NCBI RefSeq assembly: GCF_004000605.1
Contig: NZ_CP018911.1
Location: 2,046,001 to 2,110,000, forward strand
Direction: 5' to 3'
Origin: Glycocaulis alkaliphilus
GTDB lineage: Bacteria > Pseudomonadota > Alphaproteobacteria > Caulobacterales > Maricaulaceae
Length of the DNA stretch: 64,000 bases
The position numbers and the translations under genes were made by a program. A model generated the notes under the pieces. It had not been told where the DNA came from. It did not search any database and saw nothing but the letters and a program-made list of their open reading frames with translations. Each line of letters starts with the position of its first letter. Position 1 is the stretch's first letter. Shown here piece by piece: positions 7,808 through 17,389 of this stretch.

Positions 7808-8911
7808 ATGAACGCGATCACCCCCGCCCGCCAGTCCGAGGCCCTGCCCGATCCCTTCCAGCCCAGCGGAAGAGGCGCGAAATCGAATGCCGCCGGGCGG
7901 TTCGAGCGCGCCACCGCGGAGCCGGTCGATGATGGCTGGCATAGCGACGCGCCGCCGCGCCAGATCAAGACCACGCTGATCCGCGATGGCGCGCGCTCCA
8001 TCATCGCAACGAATGACAGTCCGGATATTAGCTTTGACCAGTCTGTGAACCCCTACCGGGGCTGTGAACATGGCTGCATCTACTGTTTTGCACGGCCCAC
8101 CCACGCCTATTGGGGGTATTCGGCCGGATTGGACTTTGAGAGCGTCATCTTCTTCAAGCCCGGCGCGGCGGAACTTTTGCGCAAGGCGTTTTCAAAGCCC
8201 GGCTACGTCCCGCGCGTGTTGGCCATGGGCAGCAATACCGATCCCTACCAGCCGGTGGAGCGCGATTTGCGCATTACCCGCGCCATTCTTGAAACCTGCC
8301 TCAGTTTCCGTCACCCGGTCAGCATCATCACCAAATCGGCAGGGGTGCTGCGCGATCTCGATCTATTGCAGGAGCTGGCGGGCATGGGCCTCGCCCATGT
8401 GGCGATCTCCGTGACCACGCTGGACGCAAAACTGGCAAGGACGATGGAGCCACGCGCCTCCACCCCCACGCGGCGGCTCTCGGCCATCACCGCATTGAGC
8501 GAAGCGGGCGTGCCGGTCAGCGTCTTCACCTCGCCCATGATACCGGGGCTCAACGATCACGAGCTGGAAAACCTGCTCGGCGCAGGGGCAAAATCCGGAG
8601 CCCGCCATGCCAGCTATGTGCTGCTGCGCCTGCCGCTGGAGGTGGAGCCGCTCTTTAAACAATGGCTCTCGGTAGAGCGCCCCCTGTCAGCCAAGAAGAT
8701 CATGGGGCTGATCGAGAGCACACGCGGCGGCAAGGCTTATGACAGCCGCTTTCATGCCCGCATGCGCGGCGAAGGCCCGGTGGCGGAGCTGATCCGCGCC
8801 CGCTTTGAGCGCGCCTGCCGGGCAAACGGGCTGTCCAGGAAAGTAGTGCCGCTGCGCACCGGTCTTTTCAACGTGCCGGAAAAGGAGAGCGATCAGTTGA
8901 GCCTGTTTTGA
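7808..8911 (+). CDS. PA0069-family radical SAM protein (spore photoproduct lyase-like)
   Basis: 367 residues. The radical SAM cluster motif is CEHGCIYC (CX3CX2C), preceded by DQSVNPYRG and followed by FARPTHAYWG. Further family signatures are LAMGSNTDPYQPVER and HPVSIITKSAGVLRDLD. The family is related in its core to spore photoproduct lyase, but the reaction in Gram-negative bacteria is not established. The open frame extends upstream over the divergent glycosyltransferase; ATG at 7808 is chosen because homology-like sequence and the intergenic promoter fit it. A LexA box sits just upstream, so induction by DNA damage is likely and would agree with a repair role. The C terminus ends in DQLSLF. 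Confidence 0.9.
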   Translation: MNAITPARQSEALPDPFQPSGRGAKSNAAGRFERATAEPVDDGWHSDAPPRQIKTTLIRDGARSIIATNDSPDISFDQSVNPYRGCEHGCIYCFARPTHAYWGYSAGLDFESVIFFKPGAAELLRKAFSKPGYVPRVLAMGSNTDPYQPVERDLRITRAILETCLSFRHPVSIITKSAGVLRDLDLLQELAGMGLAHVAISVTTLDAKLARTMEPRASTPTRRLSAITALSEAGVPVSVFTSPMIPGLNDHELENLLGAGAKSGARHASYVLLRLPLEVEPLFKQWLSVERPLSAKKIMGLIESTRGGKAYDSRFHARMRGEGPVAELIRARFERACRANGLSRKVVPLRTGLFNVPEKESDQLSLF

Positions 8912-8923
8912 TTTTGCCTACCT

Positions 8924-8973
8924 GGTTGTCATGGCCCGGCTTGCCTGCGCCCGCGCAGGCGGGTGATGACAAG
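8924..8973. repeat. small inverted repeat (TGTCAT/ATGACA ends)
   Basis: TTGTCATGGCCCGGCTTGCC and CCGCGCAGGCGGGTGATGACAA form an imperfect hairpin with the GCCTGCGC/GCGCAGGC core seen in repeat D copies. It lies in the 115-base gap between the radical SAM gene and rnhB. Confidence 0.55.
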
Positions 8974-9026
8974 GGATGGCTACCTCCCCCCTTTACCCCT
9001 TGTCCGCAGCGCCCTAGCAAGGCGGT

Positions 9027-9612
9027 ATGGCCACAGACGCGATTATCGCAGGCATTGACGAAGCCGGGCGCGGGCCGCTGGCCGGACCGGTCGTGGCGGC
9101 AGCGGTGATCCTGCCTGCGGGCTTTTCTGCGCTGTCCGAACTGGCAGACTCCAAAAAGCTCACCGCCAGACGCCGCGAGGCGCTGGCTGCCGTGATCCGC
9201 GCCGAAGCAATAGTGGGCGTTGGCATTGCCGAACCGGCAGAGATCGACCGGGTCAATGTGCTGGAGGCCACGATGCGGGCCATGTCGCGCGCCTGCCGCA
9301 ATCTGCCGCTCACGCCCGAACGGGTGCTGGTGGATGGCAACCGGCTGCCGCATCTCGACTGCCCGGCAGAGGCCATTATCGGCGGCGATGGCAGCGAGCC
9401 GGTGATTTCTGCCGCCTCCATCATCGCAAAAACCGTGCGCGACGCGCTGATGATCGAAGCGGCACTGCGCTGGCCCGGATACGCGCTGGAGGGGCATAAA
9501 GGCTATGGCGCAAAGGCCCATATTGATGCCCTGCAAGGGCTGGGGGCCACCCCCATCCACCGGTTTTCGTACCGCCCTGTCGCGGCTGCGGCAGAAAAAA
9601 AAGCACACGGGT

Positions 9613-9614
<2 letters not shown>
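9027..9614 (+). CDS. rnhB: ribonuclease HII
   Basis: 195 residues, a normal RNase HII length. It cleaves the RNA strand of RNA-DNA hybrids and nicks at single ribonucleotides misincorporated in DNA. The signature GIDEAGRGPLAGPVVAAAV gives the first two acidic residues. DSKKL follows, the third acidic residue is in VLVDGNRLP, and the fourth region is SIIAKTVRDALM; the HKGYG motif is also present. It stands directly upstream of ccrM, a pairing seen in several alphaproteobacteria. No separate ribosome site stands out. Confidence 0.96.
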
Positions 9615-10771
<1,157 letters not shown>

Positions 10772-10783
10772 GGGGCTCTGTTT

Positions 10784-10898
10784 GCTTTTCCCTCGTCCTT
10801 CGAGACGCTCACTGCGTTCGCCCTCAGGATGAGGGAAAAGCGCGACCCAAGCCCTCATCCTGAGGAGCCACAAAGTGGCGTCTCGAAGGACGAGGGCG
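10784..10898. repeat. palindromic repeat C
   Basis: Nested inverted repeat between two convergent genes. GCTTTTCCCTCGTCCTTCG and TCCTTCGAGACG at the left are mirrored by CGTCTCGAAGGACGAGGG at the right, with CCTCAGGATGAGGG and CCCTCATCCTGAGG inside. Similar elements lie near 29913 and 32457. It could also act as a bidirectional terminator for ccrM and mutY, but no U-run supports that. Confidence 0.8.
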
Positions 10899-10904
10899 AC
10901 CTGC

Positions 10905-12020
10905 CTACAACACCGCCTGCACGGCCTTCTTCATCGCTGTAGGCAGCCCGGCCGCACGGATGGGATGCACCGCCACCCAGCGCGCGCCATCGGGCAGGCT
11001 GGCCTTCGCATCGAAGGGCGCGGCAAACACAGTCAGGCGCAGCTCAAAATGCGTGAAGACATGGGTGATCCCGCCCGCTTCTCGCCACTCCAGCGCCAGT
11101 GGAGCAGCCTCCTCTGGTGACGGGAGCGCTCCGGCATCCTCAACCCAGTCCGTTCCCGGCACTTCCAGCATGCCGCCGAGCAGCCCCTTGTCAGGGCGTG
11201 TACGCACCAGCACCTCGCGCGCCTCGCCTGCCCCGCGAAAGACCACGAAAGCGATGCCATGGCGCACCGGCTTTGCCTTCTTCGCGGCTTTCACCGGATA
11301 GCGCTCCTGATCGCCTGCGACGCGCGCGGCGCAATGGCTCTCCCACGGACACGATCCGCAAGAGGGAGCGCGCGGCGTGCAGATGACAGCGCCCAGATCC
11401 ATGATGGCCTGCGCGTAGTCTCCCGGCCGGTCCGGATCGGCCAGCATGGCGGCGGCTTTGCGGATTTGCGGCTTGGCTGAGGGCAGCGGCGCTTCGATGC
11501 GGAAGATCCGCGTAATCACCCGCTCCACATTGGCATCCACCACGCTGGCGGGCAGGTTGAAAGCGGCGGCGCGGATGGCGTGGGCGGTGTATTCACCAAT
11601 GCCCGGCAGCGCGCGAAGCCCTTCCAGATCGCTGGGGAACACACCCGCCAGACCACGCGATACAGCCTGCGCACAAGCGTGCAGATTTCGCGCGCGGGCA
11701 TAATAGCCAAGCCCTGCCCACGCGGCCATCACATCCTCGCGCGGGGCGTTCGCAAGATCATGAACCGTCGGCCAGAGGGAGAGGAATTTCGCATAGTACG
11801 GCGCGGCGTGCGGCACGGTCGTCTGCTGCAGCATGATCTCAGACAGCCATACCGCGTACGGGTCCGCCGCGCGCCCCGCCGCGCGCTCTTCAGGCCGGAT
11901 CCGCCAGGGCAGGGTTCGCCCCTCCCGGTCATACCAGGCGAGCAGTCGGCTACGCATGGCGGCGATGTCACCGCTCACCGGGCTTGCCGCATCATCTCGA
12001 AGTGCCGACACTGTGCTCAT
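10905..12020 (-). CDS. mutY: A/G-specific adenine DNA glycosylase
   Basis: About 371 residues. MutY removes adenine mispaired with 8-oxoguanine. Visible features in order: LAWYDREGRTLPWR, the conserved AVWLSEIMLQQTTV with the catalytic Glu, the helix-hairpin-helix LPGIGEYTAHAI with the catalytic Asp in VDANVERV, and the [4Fe-4S] cysteines in CTPRAPSCGSCPWESHC. A NUDIX-like C-terminal domain recognises 8-oxoG. ATG at 12020 is chosen; its codon overlaps the ATG of the divergent DUF721 gene. An internal ATG at 11957, just before the LAWYDREGR segment, would also give a complete enzyme and leave a small intergenic promoter. Confidence 0.95.
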   Translation of the reverse strand: MSTVSALRDDAASPVSGDIAAMRSRLLAWYDREGRTLPWRIRPEERAAGRAADPYAVWLSEIMLQQTTVPHAAPYYAKFLSLWPTVHDLANAPREDVMAAWAGLGYYARARNLHACAQAVSRGLAGVFPSDLEGLRALPGIGEYTAHAIRAAAFNLPASVVDANVERVITRIFRIEAPLPSAKPQIRKAAAMLADPDRPGDYAQAIMDLGAVICTPRAPSCGSCPWESHCAARVAGDQERYPVKAAKKAKPVRHGIAFVVFRGAGEAREVLVRTRPDKGLLGGMLEVPGTDWVEDAGALPSPEEAAPLALEWREAGGITHVFTHFELRLTVFAAPFDAKASLPDGARWVAVHPIRAAGLPTAMKKAVQAVL

Positions 12021-12585
12021 GGATGAAAGCTGGAAACACGATCGCCAAAAGGCAATCACGCAGCGCAGGCGCATACGCTCGAAAAGCGATGCGGTCTCGC
12101 GCGCGGAGGCGGATCTGTGGGCCGTCGATCATCGGGGCAAACCCGCCATCAAGCCACCGCCCCCCGCCGGGAGGGCGCTGGCCAAGGTGCTGCGGCCTCT
12201 GTCGCGCGCCTTCGGGCCGGGTGCCTCCGAGCTGGAGGAGCATTGGGAGGCGATAGTCGGCGAGGCGCTGGCGCGCTGGACCAGTCCTGAAAAGCTGCAA
12301 TCGGGGACACTTACCGTGCGGGCGCGCGGACCTGCCGCTGCGCTGATCGAGGCGCAATCGGGCGTGATACTGGAGCGGGTGGCTCAATATGCGGGCCGGG
12401 CGCCCAAACGCCTGCGCATCGTGCAAGGCTCGCTAGCTGCGCCCGCCGGGCCGGTACGCCGCGCGGCAAGCCGGGTGATCAAGCGCGCCGAACCCTTGCC
12501 CGAACCGCCCGCCGATCCGGCTGAACGGCTGGCCGCGGCGCTGGCCGACTTCGAGGCGGCGGTAAGGGAGCGCGAGGGCGGGTAG
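12019..12585 (+). CDS. DUF721 protein, DciA-like
   Basis: 188 residues. The central part (LEEHWEAIVGEALARW, then a hydrophobic stretch with TLTVRARGPAAALIE and LERVAQYAG) matches the DUF721 domain. This domain includes DciA, the replicative helicase operator of bacteria lacking DnaC. The N terminus is basic and rich in Arg/Lys; the C terminus is Pro/Ala/Glu rich. Location beside mutY is common in alphaproteobacteria. The chosen ATG overlaps the divergent mutY ATG within the tetranucleotide CATG. Whether this copy acts as the helicase operator or is a paralogue cannot be told from sequence alone. Confidence 0.75.
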   Translation: MDESWKHDRQKAITQRRRIRSKSDAVSRAEADLWAVDHRGKPAIKPPPPAGRALAKVLRPLSRAFGPGASELEEHWEAIVGEALARWTSPEKLQSGTLTVRARGPAAALIEAQSGVILERVAQYAGRAPKRLRIVQGSLAAPAGPVRRAASRVIKRAEPLPEPPADPAERLAAALADFEAAVREREGG

Positions 12586-12602
12586 CCGCTGGGCGTTTTC
12601 TT

Positions 12603-12736
12603 TTCCTCCCCCGTTTACGGGGGAGGTGTCAGCGAAGCTGACGGAGGGGGGAACTCTCGTGCAATCTCCCCCCCCCTCGGCCCTTCGGGCGTTCGAAGCT
12701 TCGCTTCTCACCCCGCCCGTGAACGGGGGGAGAAAA
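12603..12736. repeat. palindromic repeat A
   Basis: Outer arms CCTCCCCCGTTTACGGGGGAGG and CCCCGCCCGTGAACGGGG are each self-complementary. Inner hairpins include GTCAGCGAAGCTGAC and GAAGCTTCGCTTC. Same architecture as the copies near 6584, 32244 and 63949. Confidence 0.8.
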
Positions 12737-12808
12737 GGGTCTTCCCTGTATGAAACCCCTTAAAGCCCGCAGGGCTATCCAGGGCCTGTTGCCGGATTAT
12801 CCTGCACA

Positions 12809-12846
12809 AGGTCCCGGCTCTGCGCTGCGCTTGGCCGGGAGTTCAG
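12809..12846 (-). repeat. partial copy of repeat B
   Basis: AGGTCCCGGCTCTGCGCTGC followed by GCTTGGCCGGGAGTTCAG is the reverse complement of the left half of the ~91-base repeat found at 16877, 17390 and 21402. The other half is missing here. It sits in the gap before the YceI gene. Confidence 0.75.
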
Positions 12847-12859
12847 GGGACTGAAATGC

Positions 12860-13405
12860 CTACCCCGCATCCGCCTCGATATGCAGGCGCACGGTGACGT
12901 TCGGCGCGACCTCAGCCCAGCTGGAGCCGCCGACACCAAAATCTGCCCGCAGGATTTCCAGCGTGCCTTGCGCCACGGCGCGGCCATCGCTGATCTCGAC
13001 CGTGAAGGGCAGGACGGCGTCACGGCTCTCGCCCTTGATGGTCAGGGTTCCCCGCGCCTCATAGCCCTCATCTATCGCCACGACCTCGTCAGACACGAAG
13101 ATGGCTTCGGAATATTCCGCCGGGTAGAGGCCATCGCGGCTGACAAGCGCGCTTTGATACTCGCGGTTGGGAATAGTGCCGGTGCCGCTGGTCACGCGCG
13201 CAGAAATCTGCGCGTTCTCAAGGTCTTCCGGATCGAATGTGATCTCGGCTGAGAACTCGGCGAAACTGGCCGTCACGGCCTGGCCGAAGACGCGGGTTTC
13301 GGCGGTGACTTCAGACGCAGCTGCGTCGATCACCCAGTCCTGCGCAGAGAGGGGGAAAGTGCCGGTCAGGGCAAAGGCAAAAGCGGCGATGGACGCACGG
13401 ATCAT
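12860..13405 (-). CDS. YceI-family periplasmic protein
   Basis: 181 residues. A signal peptide (MIRASIAAFAFALTGTFPLSAQ) ends near residue 21, then the mature protein opens with DWVIDAAASEVTAET, the usual first strand of the YceI lipocalin-like barrel. FSAEITFDPEDLENA, GTLTIKGESRD and LPFTVEISDG follow the family pattern, and NVTVRLHIEA closes it. Family members bind polyisoprenoids or similar amphiphiles in the periplasm. It is encoded 36 bases after the cytochrome b561 gene on the same strand, a frequent pairing that suggests a shared quinone-linked or acid-stress function. Confidence 0.9.
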   Translation of the reverse strand: MIRASIAAFAFALTGTFPLSAQDWVIDAAASEVTAETRVFGQAVTASFAEFSAEITFDPEDLENAQISARVTSGTGTIPNREYQSALVSRDGLYPAEYSEAIFVSDEVVAIDEGYEARGTLTIKGESRDAVLPFTVEISDGRAVAQGTLEILRADFGVGGSSWAEVAPNVTVRLHIEADAG

Positions 13406-13441
13406 GGGGAGCTCTCCGTAAAAGGATTGTTTTTCTTGTAG

Positions 13442-14023
13442 TTATACGCGGAATTTCAGGAAGGGGATCATGCGCGTCAGCACATCATCCCTGTTGACGA
13501 AATGATGTTTCAGCGCCGCGCCGACATGCAGGGCCAGCAGCGCGAAGATCACCCACGCGCCGGCGCTATGGATAGACCCCAGCGGCTCATAGGCCTCATT
13601 GGGCACCGGCAGGTGCGGCAGTTCCAGCGCGGGGTTATTGGCGATGTAGGAGGGAAAATTGGTCGCCGAGGCTGTCAGCCAGCCAACCAGCGGCATGCCG
13701 ATCATCACCGCGTAGAAAGCGATATGCGTGGCGCGCGCCGCGATTGCTTCCCACGGCTTCATGGTGGCGGGCAGCGGCGGAACCTTGTGCGTCAGCCGCC
13801 AGCCAAGGCGGACCAGCGCCAGCACCAGAAGGCTGATCCCGATGGTCTTGTGCCAGTTATAATAGGCCTGCACCTCGGCGAAGCTCATCTCGCCCGCCAG
13901 CGCCATTTCGCGCATATCTTCCATCTGCCAGCCCATGAAGATCATGCCAACCAGCAGGGCCGCCATCAGCCAGTGGAGCGCTATGGCAACAGCCGTATAG
14001 CGGGGGTGTCCGGTGGTGCTCAT
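13442..14023 (-). CDS. cytochrome b561 family protein
   Basis: About 193 residues with four membrane helices. Histidines positioned as haem ligands occur in IALHWLMAAL, YYNWHKTIG and LLALHVGAALKHHFV; the last, followed by NRDD, is the family's C-terminal signature. The family moves electrons between quinol and periplasmic acceptors. ATG at 14023 is preferred; another in-frame ATG at 14035 is possible. It is followed by the yceI-like gene, with which it probably forms an operon. Confidence 0.9.
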   Translation of the reverse strand: MSTTGHPRYTAVAIALHWLMAALLVGMIFMGWQMEDMREMALAGEMSFAEVQAYYNWHKTIGISLLVLALVRLGWRLTHKVPPLPATMKPWEAIAARATHIAFYAVMIGMPLVGWLTASATNFPSYIANNPALELPHLPVPNEAYEPLGSIHSAGAWVIFALLALHVGAALKHHFVNRDDVLTRMIPFLKFRV

Positions 14024-14404
14024 TGTTTCGCCCATCCCTGTTGTTCCGGCTATATGAGGCAAGCCTGCCGCCACCGCCAGCCCTTCGCAAGCGCGAAGAG
14101 GGAAAATGGCTCTGACAGCAGCAGGTACGGCCGGATTTCCATAGCCTGTTCAATGTATTAGCCCATTCTGGAGTGGCGCAAACAACACTGTTTCCGGGAG
14201 GGGGTGGATTGCGGTTTTGGTGGTGAACCGCCCCTCATATCGTCGTTCCCGCGCAGGCGGGAACCCAGAGCCACTTCGCAACTGACAGCGCCTTGTGATC
14301 GTCTGGATTCCCGCCTGCGCGGGAATGACGAAGGGGCACATGGTCCAGTTTCCCCGTGCCAACCCCGTCCGGCCCCTGTAGGATTGCGCTCAGGGAGGCC
14401 GGTC
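14024..14404. other. non-coding gap with repeat D
   Basis: This 381-base stretch holds one repeat D copy in its middle. The 5' part should contain the leftward promoter for the cytochrome b561 gene and the 3' part the rightward promoter of the next gene. I see no convincing coding sequence. Confidence 0.5.
14241..14330. repeat. palindromic repeat D
   Basis: CGTTCCCGCGCAGGCGGGAA followed by CCCAGAG at the left mirrors GTCTGGATTCCCGCCTGCGC and GGGAATGACG at the right, each side also a hairpin. Related elements are near 47168 and 52732. Confidence 0.8.
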
Positions 14405-14971
14405 ATGCTGCGGCTGCTGGGCGCAATTCTGATCGCAGGTTTCGCCGTTCTCGCGGCGGCATTTGGAGCGGCCTGGCTGCTGGATGCCCGTGCCACAGAA
14501 GGCGGGCGTGAGCTCGCCCTGTCACTGGCGATTAGGGATGCGGATACAGCGGCAAGGCCGCTGGAGGATTGTAGTCTAAGATTGCCGGAGTGGATGATCG
14601 TTAACTCGATGCGCGGTTGGAGTTATGCCCGCGCTGTTGTCGACGGCGACGACACGTCCTGCTGGCTACCAGTGGTGTGGAGTGATGCTTTTTCAAAGCT
14701 CTATTCTCCGGAAACCGGAAACGCGTGCCGCTTCGATCTCGAGTATGCGGGTGACTACACTCTGGCTCACGACAACAGCGGATGTGCGACGACATACCTG
14801 TTCCTACCGGGCTTTCGCGAAGAGCTCGGTTCCTGCCTCGGCCTGTCCCCGGACCATCCCCGCGTGAACGTGGAGCTCCGCCGGGACTGGCCGGAAAGGC
14901 CGGAGTATCGACGGCCGGTCCGGCCCAGCACTTTCAGCATTCTCACCGGCTGCCCTGATCCGAAATCGTAG
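14405..14971 (+). CDS. hypothetical exported or membrane-anchored protein
   Basis: 188 residues, not recognised. The first ~27 residues (MLRLLGAILIAGFAVLAAAF onward) form a signal peptide or single membrane anchor. The remainder looks extracytoplasmic, with six cysteines (in PLEDCSLRL, DDTSCWLPV, GNACRFDLE, NSGCATTYL, LGSCLGLS and LTGCPDPKS), suggesting up to three disulfides. ATG at 14405 is chosen because the repeat D element lies immediately upstream and hydrophobic sequence begins there. Codon use in the middle (14560-14800) is noticeably less GC-rich than its neighbours, which may point to acquisition. Confidence 0.6.
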   Translation: MLRLLGAILIAGFAVLAAAFGAAWLLDARATEGGRELALSLAIRDADTAARPLEDCSLRLPEWMIVNSMRGWSYARAVVDGDDTSCWLPVVWSDAFSKLYSPETGNACRFDLEYAGDYTLAHDNSGCATTYLFLPGFREELGSCLGLSPDHPRVNVELRRDWPERPEYRRPVRPSTFSILTGCPDPKS

Positions 14972-15072
14972 CAGCCCTTTCCGCGCCTATCTGCCGCGCA
15001 GCTTCGCCCTCGCGTTCGGCGCGCGCCGCGCTATGTTGTGCATCGCAAAAACCTGAACCGGGGAGACCATCC

Positions 15073-16857
15073 ATGAGCTATCGCGCGCCCGTCCGCGACA
15101 TCCGTTTCAGCCTTGAGGAGATTGCCGCGCTGGACAGCGTGCGCGCCACCGGCGCCTTCCCGGAGTTTTCCGGCGACCTTACCGGCGCGATCCTCGAAGA
15201 GGCGGCAAAGCTGTGCAATGACGTGATCGCGCCGCTGAACTGGCCGTCAGACCAGCAGGGCTGCACGCTGAAAGACGGCGAGGTGAAAACCCCGGACGGC
15301 TTCCCGGCGGCCTATGCCAAATTCGTCGAAGGCGGCTGGCAGGGCCTGCAGTTCGGGACAGAGCATGGCGGCATGGGCCTGCCACGCGCGCTGGGCTGCG
15401 CGCTGATGGAGATGCTGCAGAGCGCCTCGATGAGCTTTGGCCTTGGCCCGATGCTCTCCTTTGGCGCCATCGAGGCGCTGATCGCCCATGGCTCGGACGA
15501 GCAGCGCGCGCTCTATCTGCCGAAAATCATTTCGGGTGAATGGTCAGCGACGATGAACCTTACCGAGCCGCAGGCGGGCTCCGACGTGGGCGCGCTGCGC
15601 ACCAAGGCCGAACCCAATGGCGATGGCAGCTGGGCGGTTTCCGGCCAGAAGATTTTCATCACCTGGGGCGAGCATGACTGCGCGGAAAACATCATCCATC
15701 TGGTGCTGGCGCGCACGCCAGACAGCCCGGCCGGCACCAAGGGCATCTCGCTCTTCCTGGTGCCGAAATTCATTCCCGATGAAAGCGGTAATCCGGGCAA
15801 GCGCAATGGCGTGAAGGCCATTGGCCTGGAGCACAAGATGGGCATTCACGGTTCGCCCACCTGCACGATGGAATACGCGAACGCGACCGGCTGGCTGATT
15901 GGCGAGGAAAACCGCGGCATGGCCGCCATGTTCACCATGATGAACTCGGCGCGCCTGAATGTCGGCGTGCAGGGCGTCGGGATTGCCGAGCGCGCCTATC
16001 AGCAGGCGTTTGAGTTTGCAAAAGAGCGCCGTCAGGGCCGGGCGCCGGGCGCCGAAGGCCCTGCCCCGCACGCCATCATCGATCATCCCGATGTGCGCCG
16101 CATGCTCTCCCTGATGAAAGCAAAAATCGAGGCAGCCCGCGCTATCTGCTTCCACGCCGCAGTGGAAGGCGATCTGGCCGAGCACCATGGCGATGAAGAC
16201 GAAGCCGCCTGGTCACGCCGCCGCGAGGAGCTGCTCATCCCCGTCGCCAAGGCCTGGTCGACTGATCTTGGCGTGGAGGTGGCATCGCTGGGCGTGCAGA
16301 TCCATGGCGGGATGGGCTTTATCGAGGAAACGGGCGCCGCCCAGCATTACCGCGATGCGCGCATCGCCCCGATCTATGAGGGCACGAACGGCATCCAGGC
16401 GATCGATCTGTCGGGCCGCAAGCTGTCCATGGAGGGCGGGCTCGCCTTTGCCGAGCTGATCGAGGATATCCGCCAGACGGTGGAAGATTGCGAGACCTCC
16501 TCCAACCCGGCCTTGCCGGAGCTGGCGGCACGCCTCGCCCCGGCAGTGGACGCGCTGGAAGAGGCCGTCCAGTGGATGGCATCTGCAGACATGGAAGACC
16601 GGCTGGCGGGCTCCACCGCCTTTTTGAAACTGACCGGCGATGTGACAGGCGGCTGGCTCTTGTGCGTCGGCGCGGTCGCCGCCCAGCGCCGCCTGAAAGA
16701 GGCGGAAGGCGATGCGGGGTTTGCCGAAAACCGCATCGCGCTGGCGGGCATTTATGCCGAAACGGTGCTGGCCGCCGCGCCGGGCCTGATGGGCGAAATC
16801 CGCATGGGCGCCGCCCCGCTCTTCGAGCCGGGCCTTGCCATGCTGGAGAGTGCTTGA
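15073..16857 (+). CDS. acyl-CoA dehydrogenase, DmdC-like long form
   Basis: 594 residues, longer than ordinary acyl-CoA dehydrogenases (~380) because of a C-terminal extension. MSYRAPVRDIRF opens the protein as in the 3-methylmercaptopropionyl-CoA dehydrogenase group. FAD/substrate motifs include MNLTEPQAGSDVGALRT and KIFITWGEHD. The putative catalytic Glu is residue 436 in IYEGTNGIQAIDLSGRK. The family oxidises acyl-CoA to enoyl-CoA and passes electrons to ETF. DmdC acts in dimethylsulfoniopropionate demethylation, but most members have unknown substrates and no dmdA/B/D genes are nearby, so a general acyl-CoA substrate is safer. The ribosome site GGGGAGA precedes the ATG. Confidence 0.88.
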   Translation: MSYRAPVRDIRFSLEEIAALDSVRATGAFPEFSGDLTGAILEEAAKLCNDVIAPLNWPSDQQGCTLKDGEVKTPDGFPAAYAKFVEGGWQGLQFGTEHGGMGLPRALGCALMEMLQSASMSFGLGPMLSFGAIEALIAHGSDEQRALYLPKIISGEWSATMNLTEPQAGSDVGALRTKAEPNGDGSWAVSGQKIFITWGEHDCAENIIHLVLARTPDSPAGTKGISLFLVPKFIPDESGNPGKRNGVKAIGLEHKMGIHGSPTCTMEYANATGWLIGEENRGMAAMFTMMNSARLNVGVQGVGIAERAYQQAFEFAKERRQGRAPGAEGPAPHAIIDHPDVRRMLSLMKAKIEAARAICFHAAVEGDLAEHHGDEDEAAWSRRREELLIPVAKAWSTDLGVEVASLGVQIHGGMGFIEETGAAQHYRDARIAPIYEGTNGIQAIDLSGRKLSMEGGLAFAELIEDIRQTVEDCETSSNPALPELAARLAPAVDALEEAVQWMASADMEDRLAGSTAFLKLTGDVTGGWLLCVGAVAAQRRLKEAEGDAGFAENRIALAGIYAETVLAAAPGLMGEIRMGAAPLFEPGLAMLESA

Positions 16858-16876
16858 GGAAGTTTAGTACCGGACG

Positions 16877-16966
16877 CTGAAATCCCGGGCGAACGCAGTG
16901 AGACCCGGGACCTCGTGCAGGAGAGGCGGAGAGAGGCCCCGGATCGCTGCGCGTCCGGGGTTTCAG
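16877..16966 (+). repeat. repeat B, copy 1
   Basis: Ends CTGAAATCCCGG and CCGGGGTTTCAG are inverted. The right half contains GGCCCCGGATCGCTGCGCGT followed by CCGGGG. Same orientation as the copies at 17390 and 21402. Confidence 0.85.
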
Positions 16967-16977
16967 CGACTATGGCT

Positions 16978-17271
16978 TCAACCCAGTAGGTGTGGGTACA
17001 GGTCACGCCAATCAGGATTGACCTTTCCAATCAACGCAATTTTCCATTCCCGCCGCCAGCGCTTGATCCGCCGCTCGCGTTCCGCGGCATAAGTCACATC
17101 CTGATGCGGCTCGAAAAAGACCAGCGTTTTCAGATTGTACTTGCGCGTAAACCCGCGCACATCGCCCTCGCGATGCTCCCATATTCGGCGCACCAGATCG
17201 ACGTTGCACATACCGGTGTAGAGGACGCCATACGGCTTGTTGGTGAGTATGTAGACCCAGGCGCGATCCAT
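16978..17271 (-). CDS. GIY-YIG nuclease family protein
   Basis: 97 residues, the size of stand-alone single-domain GIY-YIG proteins (YhbQ/UPF0213-like). The motif appears as WVYILTN (GIY position) and GVLYTGMC (YIG position), with R in VDLVRRIWEH and the metal-binding Glu region in YAAERERRIKRW. The ATG at 17271 has a strong ribosome site, GAGGCGGAT. Codons continue open upstream only because repeat B is open in that frame. The gene is bracketed by two full repeat B copies in the same orientation plus a fragment. Function of this subfamily is unknown; a nuclease acting on structured DNA is an inference. Confidence 0.88.
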   Translation of the reverse strand: MDRAWVYILTNKPYGVLYTGMCNVDLVRRIWEHREGDVRGFTRKYNLKTLVFFEPHQDVTYAAERERRIKRWRREWKIALIGKVNPDWRDLYPHLLG

Positions 17272-17332
17272 ATCCGCCTCCCTTTTCAAAGGAAAAGACA
17301 GTGGCAGAGAAGAGTCCAGCTTTATCCGGCCC

Positions 17333-17370
17333 GAGGCCCCGGATAGCTCTCCGAGCTTCCGGGGTTTCAG
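17333..17370 (+). repeat. partial copy of repeat B (right half)
   Basis: GAGGCCCCGGATAGCTCTCC followed by GAGCTTCCGGGGTTTCAG corresponds to the right arm of repeat B, with a changed loop. It lies just upstream of a full copy. Confidence 0.7.
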
Positions 17371-17389
17371 TGATTTGACATCCACATAG

